This document shows, piece by piece, positions 54,346 to 64,000 of a stretch of DNA of 64,000 bases. The stretch is from Pelagibacteraceae bacterium AG-404-P08. GTDB taxonomy: Bacteria > Pseudomonadota > Alphaproteobacteria > HIMB59. The translations under genes were made by a program, and so were the position numbers. The notes below the pieces were generated by a model. That model was not told the DNA's origin. It did no database searches and was given only the letters and a program-made list of their open reading frames with translations. Where the stretch lies: positions 1 through 64,000 of the forward strand of contig QCJF01000002.1 in the NCBI GenBank assembly GCA_003216195.1. Direction: 5' to 3'. The stretch's first letter is position 1. Every line of letters begins with the position of its first letter.

Positions 54346-54585
54346 GTGGAAGTCAAAATTTATAGTAAAGACAACTGTATTTTTTGCACTAAAGCCAAGG
54401 CAGTTTTATCCTCACATAACCCCCAAGTATTAATGCTTGATGAGGATTACAGCCGTGATCAGTTTTTTGAAATATTTCCAACCGCCAAAACATTTCCCCA
54501 AATCATAATTAACGGTGAGAAAATTGGTGGCTACCATGAGCTAGAACGTTGGATTGCATTTAATAAACCTGACGATGATTTTTAG
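54346..54585 (+). CDS. Glutaredoxin, probable ribonucleotide-reductase reductant
   Basis: A 79-aa glutaredoxin with CIFC (residues 12-15) as the CxxC active site and the TFPQIIINGEKIGGYHEL glutathione-binding region. It begins with a GTG right after the nrdB stop codon, indicating coupled translation. The likely job is to reduce the C-terminal cysteines of NrdA. It converges with polA, 6 nt away. Confidence 0.93.
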   Translation: MEVKIYSKDNCIFCTKAKAVLSSHNPQVLMLDEDYSRDQFFEIFPTAKTFPQIIINGEKIGGYHELERWIAFNKPDDDF

Positions 54586-54591
54586 TTTTAA

Positions 54592-57270
54592 TTAGTGAGC
54601 TAATCCCCAGTTCAAGCCGCCACCGAAGTCAACTTTTATAGGAGTTTTAAAAGATTTATATTTTTGATGTGATGTTTCCATCAATTTAGTTATTTGCGGG
54701 ATAATATCTTTTTCTTTTTTATGAATTTCAAACAAAAGCTCGTCATGAACTTGAGATGTCATTTTAGATTTACATTTATTTTTCTCTAAATAGCTATGAA
54801 TGTCCAACATTGCAATTTTAATTAACTCAGATGCTGTGCCTTGAATAGGTGCATTGATAGCTTGTCTTTCTGCAAAAGATCGGAGCATAAAATTTTTAGC
54901 ATTAATATCTTTAATGTGAGACTTTCTTCCAAAAAGGTTTTCAACGTAGCCTAGTTTTTTTGCTTTATCGGTAGTTGCTTTCATAAAGTCGCTAATGTTT
55001 GGAAATTTTTGAAAATAGTTATCTATGAAAAGCTTTGCTTCGGCATTACTAACGCCCAACTGTTTAGCTAAACCATATTGGCTAATTCCATAGATTATTC
55101 CAAAATTAATAATCTTGGCCATTCTTCGATCATTAGCATTAATTGTTTTTTTGTTAAAAACTAATTGGCCTGTACTTTGATGAATATCTTGATCCTCTTG
55201 GAAAGCTTTTAATAAATTAGGGTCTTCGCACGCTTCACAAAGCACACGAAGCTCGATTTGGGAGTAATCGAAGCTATATAACTCATGATCTTTTTCTGCA
55301 ATAAATGCTGTTCTAATTTTCTTTCCGATCTCAGTTCTAATAGGGATATTTTGTAAATTAGGTTCAGATGAACTTAATCTGCCCGTAATAGTAGCTGCAA
55401 TATTAAATGTGCTATGAACTCGATCGTTATTATCAGCATGTTCAGCTAAAGAAGATGTATAGGTCGAGACGAGCTTGGAGTATTGACGCCATTGTAGAAT
55501 ATGCGAGGCAATCTCTACTCCCTCAGACTCTAATTGTTCTAAGACTTTGACATTAGTTTGAAAATCTCCTGCTTTTGTTTTTTTTGTTACCTTCACATCA
55601 AGTTTCTTGAAGATTTCGGTAAGTTGCTTTGGCGAACCAATATTGAACTCCTCACCTGCAATTTTGAAAATTTTCTGTTCAATTTTTTCAATTTCTTTAT
55701 TAAGATCTTTTTCCAGTTTTGTTAAAAATTTAAGATCAATCTTACAACCATTGTTTTCAACTTGTTGAAGGACTAAGCTTAATTTTTTATCGATATCAAA
55801 ATATATATAACTATCGGGGGCATCTAATATTTGATCGTGTAATGTCTCATATAATTTATAAGTTGCATAAGCATCATGAGCAGCGTAATTTGTTGCAGAC
55901 TGTAAAGGCACTTCAGAAAAATCTTTATAATTTCTTTTAGACTCATTTTTGATGACATCTTTAAATTTTTCTTTTTCTTCTCCAAAATAATAATAATACA
56001 AATCCTCAAGATTATGTTTTGTTAAACCGTTATTGACAAAAAAAGACATTAACAAGGTATCTTGAAAAGAATTAGTATTTACATTAAAGCGTTTTAAAAT
56101 AACACTATCGTATTTAGCATTATGAAAAATCTTTAAAATTGAAGAATCTTCACATAATAAATTCAGCTCTTTTAATATTTTTTTTTGATCTGTCTCAGAT
56201 ATTTCATTTTCAGGTGATTTAAAAGGTAGGTAATAAGCTTGCTGTGCATTAGATAATGAAATGCCAATGATATTCGCTTCATTGACATCTAAACTATCTG
56301 TCTCTAAATCTATCGCTAAGGTTTTTTCAGATTGAAGAGATTTTAGATATTCGATTATATCTTTTGTCTTAATAAGTGATTCAAATTCTAAGTTTTTTTT
56401 GGCCGCATGCGGTTTTGTTTCATGAGCGCTATTTCTAATTAATGATTTAAATTCATATTTTTTGAAAAAGTCATTAAGTTTAGGTGAGTCTTCAAAATCT
56501 TTTAACTTTTCGATTGTTATAGGTAGTTCAAGATCATTTTTTAAAATTACTAGTTGGTGGCTTATTTTTGCTTTTTCCTCATGATCATGTATCAGATTTT
56601 TAATTCTTTCATTTGATATTTTCTCTTTATTTGCCAGAAGGCCCTCAAAAGAATCAAATTCATTAATTAATTTAGAGGCTGTTTTTGGTCCGATGCCAGG
56701 GACGCCAGGAATATTATCAACACTATCACCAATTAAAGCTTGTACATCTGTAATCTTGTCAGGACCAACACCAAATTTTTCCATTACCTTTGCTTCATCA
56801 ATTTCAATATTTTTCATTGGATCCATGATGCGATTATTAGCTGATAACAATTGAAAAAGGTCTTTGTCTGAACTAAATACTGTGGTGGGTATCTTATTGT
56901 CTTCACCATATTTAACGTAACTTGCTATAACATCATCGGCCTCAAAGTCTTTTTTTTCAATAACATCTAAACCAAACGCATCAATAGCTTCACGAATAAT
57001 ACTAAATTGAGGAATCAAATCTTCTGGTGCCTCGCCACGATTTGCTTTGTATTCAGGAAATAAAGTGTTTCGAAAAGTATTTCTTCCTGCATCAAGAATG
57101 ATTAGTATTTTGTCATTTGGATGCTCTTCAATAAGTCTAAGCATCATATTGCAAAACCCATAAACTGCATTTGTGGGGATGCCCTTAGAATTATTCATTG
57201 GGGGTAAGGCGTAATAAGCTCGGAAGATATATCCGGAACCATCAACAAGTATTAGTCTTGTCTTAGACAT
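54592..57270 (-). CDS. polA: DNA polymerase I
   Basis: An 892-aa polymerase for Okazaki fragment processing and repair. The N-terminal 5'-3' nuclease domain has LVDGSGYIFRAYYA and YKANRGEAPEDL, and GVPGIGPKTA. The 3'-5' exonuclease domain keeps its DLE metal site (AIDLETDSLD) and NAKYD and AAHDA motifs, so proofreading looks active. The polymerase domain has YSFDYSQIELRVL (motif A), RMAKIINFGIIYGIS (O-helix, Phe at the sugar-discriminating position) and QVHDELLFEI (motif C). It converges with nrdAB-grx. RegA follows downstream... on the same strand upstream side, 32 nt away. Confidence 0.96.
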   Translation of the reverse strand: MSKTRLILVDGSGYIFRAYYALPPMNNSKGIPTNAVYGFCNMMLRLIEEHPNDKILIILDAGRNTFRNTLFPEYKANRGEAPEDLIPQFSIIREAIDAFGLDVIEKKDFEADDVIASYVKYGEDNKIPTTVFSSDKDLFQLLSANNRIMDPMKNIEIDEAKVMEKFGVGPDKITDVQALIGDSVDNIPGVPGIGPKTASKLINEFDSFEGLLANKEKISNERIKNLIHDHEEKAKISHQLVILKNDLELPITIEKLKDFEDSPKLNDFFKKYEFKSLIRNSAHETKPHAAKKNLEFESLIKTKDIIEYLKSLQSEKTLAIDLETDSLDVNEANIIGISLSNAQQAYYLPFKSPENEISETDQKKILKELNLLCEDSSILKIFHNAKYDSVILKRFNVNTNSFQDTLLMSFFVNNGLTKHNLEDLYYYYFGEEKEKFKDVIKNESKRNYKDFSEVPLQSATNYAAHDAYATYKLYETLHDQILDAPDSYIYFDIDKKLSLVLQQVENNGCKIDLKFLTKLEKDLNKEIEKIEQKIFKIAGEEFNIGSPKQLTEIFKKLDVKVTKKTKAGDFQTNVKVLEQLESEGVEIASHILQWRQYSKLVSTYTSSLAEHADNNDRVHSTFNIAATITGRLSSSEPNLQNIPIRTEIGKKIRTAFIAEKDHELYSFDYSQIELRVLCEACEDPNLLKAFQEDQDIHQSTGQLVFNKKTINANDRRMAKIINFGIIYGISQYGLAKQLGVSNAEAKLFIDNYFQKFPNISDFMKATTDKAKKLGYVENLFGRKSHIKDINAKNFMLRSFAERQAINAPIQGTASELIKIAMLDIHSYLEKNKCKSKMTSQVHDELLFEIHKKEKDIIPQITKLMETSHQKYKSFKTPIKVDFGGGLNWGLAH

Positions 57271-57302
57271 TTAAGTAGAATAACAAAGATTGTAGTGAGT
57301 TA

Positions 57303-57863
57303 CTATTCTTTAGGAGCGTGCTTATTTAAAATTCTTTGAAGAGTTCTTCTGTGCATTTTTAATCTTCTAGCAGTTTCAGAAACATTACGGTTGCACTGTG
57401 TAAAAACTCTTTGAATATGTTCCCATCTTATTCTATCAGCAGACATAGGGTTTTCAGGTGGTGGGGGCAAGGATGTAGCGGTAGCAGACATTAAAGATTT
57501 TTCGATATCATCTATGTTTGCAGGTTTAGTTAAGTAATCATCAGCACCCAATTTAACAGAGGATACAGCTGTAGCTATGTTGCCATAACTTGTCAACATT
57601 ACTGTCCTACATTCTGGGTTTTGCTCCTTGATCACCTTAATAACATCGAGTCCTGAACCATCACCAAGACGAAGATCAACTATGGCATAATTAAAATTAT
57701 TTCCAGCTAAAACATCTAAAGCCTCTTTTTTTGAAGCTGCTGCTGTTACTGTGAAATCTTTACGTTGAAACGAAGTGGTTAAACGCTCACGAAAGGGTTT
57801 ATCATCCTCAATAATAAAAAGTGTTTTATCTTTGACTAATGTATTTTGCTCTAAATCCGCCAT
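57303..57863 (-). CDS. regA: Redox response regulator, RegA/PrrA/ActR family
   Basis: A 186-aa two-component response regulator. The receiver domain has IIEDDKPF (17-24) and the phosphorylated Asp in IVDLRLGDGS (D63), with Lys in LTKPA. A proline-rich linker (LPPPPENP) leads to a Fis-type HTH ending RRLKMHRRTLQRIL (about 168-181), nearly identical to RegA/ActR. This family controls respiration, redox and often carbon or nitrogen metabolism in alphaproteobacteria. It overlaps the sensor kinase gene by 13 nt and is the only transcriptional regulator recognised in the window. Confidence 0.94.
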   Translation of the reverse strand: MADLEQNTLVKDKTLFIIEDDKPFRERLTTSFQRKDFTVTAAASKKEALDVLAGNNFNYAIVDLRLGDGSGLDVIKVIKEQNPECRTVMLTSYGNIATAVSSVKLGADDYLTKPANIDDIEKSLMSATATSLPPPPENPMSADRIRWEHIQRVFTQCNRNVSETARRLKMHRRTLQRILNKHAPKE

Positions 57864-59095
57864 GTTAAAGTTACTTCTGCTCCATCATTACTTTGTACTA
57901 ATATTTCACCATTTAGATTTTCAATCATTTGTTTTGTTATGAATAGGCCGAGGCCCATATTTACCCCTTTTTCAGGTCTGCTAGAATAGAATGGTTTTCC
58001 AAAATTAGCTATGAACTTCTTATCAAAACCGGGGCCATCATCTCTGATTTTAATTGAATAAGAATTTTTTGATGTCTCTGAGATTACTAATATTTGTCTA
58101 TACGCGAAGCTTATGGCATTTTTTATAATATTATTCATCGCTATGTTCAGTTCGGGTGTGATTTTAATGTTGATATTTTTAGAATTTTCATCAGATCTAT
58201 AATCTAATTTCACAGCTCGATAGTTATTTGAAAATTGATCACATAAAGATTGCACATAGGCATCTAATGACATATTTGTAATTTCAGAAGAGAGTTCTTT
58301 TGACTCTGGGTTTGTTGAGAGCTCTTTTAGTATTTCCTTACACCTGTCTAACTCTAATAATAGAGTTTTAATATCTTTCCCATAATCATCTTTTAATTTC
58401 TGATCTTTTTTTAAATCATCAACAATTAAATTTATGGTATTCAGTGGTGTGCCTAATTCATGAACAGCTGCGGCTGCTAAACCTCCAACTTTTAAAAGCT
58501 CTTTTTCATTTTGAAGTTGTTTACTAGCTAACTCATATGCTTTTTGGGTGCTTTTGTAATTTAATGAAAAGTAATAAAGATAAAAAACTAAAAAAATACT
58601 ACTTATGAATAAAGAAATCATAATAGCTAGGCTGTATGTAAAATTAATATTAGGATGCACAGACAAAGGAAGATTAATATAAAAGTTAAATATCAAAGCA
58701 AAACAAACTAATGCTAAACTTAAGATAATTATTATTCTTTCTATCGTGAGATATGATGCTGCAATAGCAATAGGAGCTAAGATAATAAATATAAAAGGAT
58801 TAGTGTGTCCACCATTTAAAGCAATCAAACTTGAAATTTGAACAATATCAAAACATAAAAATAAGAAGACTTGTTTTTCAGAAATAATTTTATCTCCTTT
58901 ATTTAAATAAAATCCTAAGAGAATACTAGCCATTAAGATAAAAGCTATTATCCAAGAGCTCATTGCTACTGTCTTAGAAATTTCGAAAAAATACTGTGTT
59001 ATAAATAAAGTGGCGGCCTGACCTCCAAAAGCAATTGCACGTATAATTAAAAAATCTGAGGAATTAACAAAAAGAAAGTTTTTTTGATTATTCAA
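57851..59095 (-). CDS. regB: Redox sensor histidine kinase, RegB/PrrB/ActS family
   Basis: A 414-aa membrane sensor kinase. About six hydrophobic helices occupy residues 15-175 and include the quinone-binding motif GGHTNPF (95-101). The phosphorylated His is in AAVHELGTPLN (H212), and the redox-active Cys in LELDRCKEIL (C252) corresponds to the regulatory Cys of RegB. The C-terminal ATPase domain has NNIIKNA, RDDGPGF and MGLGLFI motifs. It overlaps regA and starts immediately downstream of gyrB, whose stop it abuts. It reports electron-transport redox state. Confidence 0.94.
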   Translation of the reverse strand: MNNQKNFLFVNSSDFLIIRAIAFGGQAATLFITQYFFEISKTVAMSSWIIAFILMASILLGFYLNKGDKIISEKQVFLFLCFDIVQISSLIALNGGHTNPFIFIILAPIAIAASYLTIERIIIILSLALVCFALIFNFYINLPLSVHPNINFTYSLAIMISLFISSIFLVFYLYYFSLNYKSTQKAYELASKQLQNEKELLKVGGLAAAAVHELGTPLNTINLIVDDLKKDQKLKDDYGKDIKTLLLELDRCKEILKELSTNPESKELSSEITNMSLDAYVQSLCDQFSNNYRAVKLDYRSDENSKNINIKITPELNIAMNNIIKNAISFAYRQILVISETSKNSYSIKIRDDGPGFDKKFIANFGKPFYSSRPEKGVNMGLGLFITKQMIENLNGEILVQSNDGAEVTLTWRI

Positions 59096-62631
<3,536 letters not shown>

Positions 62632-63741
62632 TTAAACTCTCATAGGCATTAAAATAAATAAACTTGTTGTATCTTTAGGGTCCTTTACTATTACTGGTGA
62701 TGATTGATTTAGTAACTCTAAAATCAAAGTGTCTCCTTCAACAACATCTTGTAAATCCAATATATATTTTGAATTAAAAAGTATTTCAAGACCATCTGCA
62801 GCATAATTTGCTGCAACCTCTTCATCGCCTTTGTTACTGTCAGTGCTTGTGGCCATTATCTTAATGCTATTATTTTCAAATTGTAACTTAACTGTTGGTG
62901 TTTTGTCTTGATTAACAGTTGAGACCCTGTCAATTGCGTTAAAAAAAGGCTCTGCCTCTACTTGTAATAATTTGTCATTTGATACAGGTATGACTTTTTC
63001 ATAATCTGGAAATGTTCCATCTATTAGTTTACTGATTATAATGAAATTATCTGCTTCTAGACTCACTTGAGTGTCAGTACATATTATTTTAACCTTACCT
63101 TCAAAATCACCTAAAATACGGTCTAATTGAAGTATAAATTTTCTTGGGAGTATAATTCCAGATATATTTATGACATTTGTTAGATCTAGCTCTGTTTTAG
63201 CAAGTCTATGGCCATCAGTAGCAACACACCTCAAAGTTGACTTTGGTCCGTTAGTAACAGTATGGAAGTATATACCATTAAGGTAGTATCTCGTCTCTTC
63301 AGCAGATATTGCAAATTTAGTTTTATTAAAAAGCCTTTTAATCTGAGAGATTGTTAGTTCGAATGAGTTTGTCTGTTCTAAAGGAACAAATTTCGGGAAT
63401 TCATCTGCAGTTAATGCATTTAACTCAAAGACTGAGTTATCAGAATTTATTATTAATCTATTTCCCTCTAATTTACATTTTACAATAGAGTTTTTTTTTG
63501 TCTTGCGAATTATATCTGTTAAAATTCTTGAGTTTACAGTTGCTTCGCCATTTTTTGAAGAATCGGTTGATACAAATTCTCTTATGGAAATATCCATATC
63601 TGTCGATCTAATTTCTATTTGGTTATTATCGCATTTTATATAAATGTTAGAAAGAATTGGAATTGTGGATCTACTGTCAACAATTGAACTAACGTGAGTT
63701 AAGACTCTTAAAAAAGCCTCTCGACTTACTCTAAAATCCAT
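62632..63741 (-). CDS. dnaN: DNA polymerase III sliding clamp
   Basis: A 369-aa beta clamp that holds replicative polymerase on DNA. It has three clamp repeats, with typical segments VSSIVDSRSTIPILSNI near residue 16-32, RCVATDGHRLAKTEL (about 171-185), DGTFPDYEKVIP (about 245-256), and the C-terminal VMPMRV-like end (FILMPMRV). Length is standard. It directly abuts dnaA and recF without gaps. Confidence 0.96.
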   Translation of the reverse strand: MDFRVSREAFLRVLTHVSSIVDSRSTIPILSNIYIKCDNNQIEIRSTDMDISIREFVSTDSSKNGEATVNSRILTDIIRKTKKNSIVKCKLEGNRLIINSDNSVFELNALTADEFPKFVPLEQTNSFELTISQIKRLFNKTKFAISAEETRYYLNGIYFHTVTNGPKSTLRCVATDGHRLAKTELDLTNVINISGIILPRKFILQLDRILGDFEGKVKIICTDTQVSLEADNFIIISKLIDGTFPDYEKVIPVSNDKLLQVEAEPFFNAIDRVSTVNQDKTPTVKLQFENNSIKIMATSTDSNKGDEEVAANYAADGLEILFNSKYILDLQDVVEGDTLILELLNQSSPVIVKDPKDTTSLFILMPMRV

Positions 63742-64000
63742 TTAAGAAGTTTGCAATATTCTAGTCAAAAGTTCAATATCTTCTGCTAGGTTAGGATCAT
63801 TTACCATAATTTCTTCGATAGTTTTAATAGCATGAATAACAGTGGTATGATCTCTGCCACCAAATTTTCTACCAATTTCAGGTAAAGATCTTGTGGTAAT
63901 TGACTTAGCTAAATACATTGCAACTTGTCTTGGACGCGCCACAGACCTTGATCTTCTCGGTGAATGCATATCTGAAAGTTTGATGTTGTAATGCTCAACA
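63742..64000 (-). CDS. dnaA: Chromosomal replication initiator DnaA (C-terminal part; truncated by window edge)
   Basis: The last about 85 residues of DnaA, covering domain IV, which binds the 9-mer DnaA boxes. The segment [19 protein letters not shown] leads into the recognition-helix signature [19 protein letters not shown]. The frame is open to the window edge at 64000 (the ATG at 63969 is internal, preceded in frame by [10 protein letters not shown]), so the rest lies beyond. As dnaA-dnaN usually lies by oriC, the origin is probably near, but none is visible here. Confidence 0.95.
   Translation of the reverse strand, partial: VEHYNIKLSDMHSPRRSRSVARPRQVAMYLAKSITTRSLPEIGRKFGGRDHTTVIHAIKTIEEIMVNDPNLAEDIELLTRILQTS

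Noticed and set aside
63742-64000. oriC within the window
   Set aside because: Only the 3' end of dnaA is visible and no DnaA-box cluster was recognised; the origin is more likely beyond the right edge.

Overview
The window is AT-rich and gene-dense, with short gaps and many 1-20 nt overlaps. It looks like a streamlined marine alphaproteobacterium. Support comes from a RegB/RegA-type redox two-component system, a type-2 ferredoxin-NADP reductase, a DddP-family DMSP lyase, the order dnaA-dnaN-recF-gyrB, and the linkage tsaE-amgK-murU. Something like the HIMB59/AEGEAN-169 lineages would fit, but that placement is an inference. I saw no tRNA, rRNA, CRISPR array or insertion sequence.

Layout. 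(1) 1-8564, plus strand: sugar uptake and hydrolysis (ABC permease, GH4, lactate-oxidase-type flavoenzyme, two MalK-type ATPases, GH1, GH42). (2) 8568-12222: an orphan IolD-type ThDP hydrolase with an SDR, divergent from a 2-hydroxyacid dehydrogenase. (3) 12225-20689, minus strand: an alpha-galactoside/Leloir operon (binding protein, two permeases, GH4 alpha-galactosidase, galT, galK, SMP-30 lactonase) with galE just upstream. (4) 20752-23657: a small secreted protein, a PQQ-type sugar dehydrogenase, ferredoxin-NADP reductase and a rhodanese. (5) 23690-32137, minus strand: a betaine-type catabolic cluster (BHMT-like methyltransferase, FAD amine oxidase, DapA-family lyase, ALDH, tiny membrane ORF, enolase-superfamily enzyme, Rieske oxygenase, MDR). 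The enzyme families match hydroxyproline-betaine degradation. (6) 32234-34947, plus strand: an unknown methyltransferase, a DMSP lyase DddP and an SMR-like membrane protein lacking the essential Glu14. (7) 34948-44371: a CUT1-type ABC importer divergent from phosphonoacetate hydrolase (phnA), phosphonoacetaldehyde dehydrogenase (phnY), its binding protein, a core-MetE-like methyltransferase and an iron-dependent alcohol dehydrogenase. Together these could oxidise and mineralise a hydroxyethylphosphonate-type compound. (8) 44368-64000: housekeeping genes (trxA, murU, amgK, tsaE, metK, ahcY, adenosine kinase, nrdAB with glutaredoxin, polA, regA/regB, gyrB, recF, dnaN and the 3' end of dnaA). The replication origin is probably just beyond the right edge.

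Working together: the left two thirds is an accessory catabolic region that feeds sugars, betaines, DMSP and phosphonates into central metabolism. Methyl-group handling recurs through it (BHMT-like, MetE-like, an SAM methyltransferase) and connects to the complete metK-ahcY-adenosine kinase part of the methyl cycle on the right. No dedicated transcription factor was found beside any catabolic cluster; the only regulator seen is RegA/RegB. The strongest lead for something not yet described is the phosphonate cluster (7), because it pairs a sugar-type importer with a candidate hydroxyethylphosphonate oxidation route and contains no visible transaminase. All functional statements rest on motif recognition without database searches.
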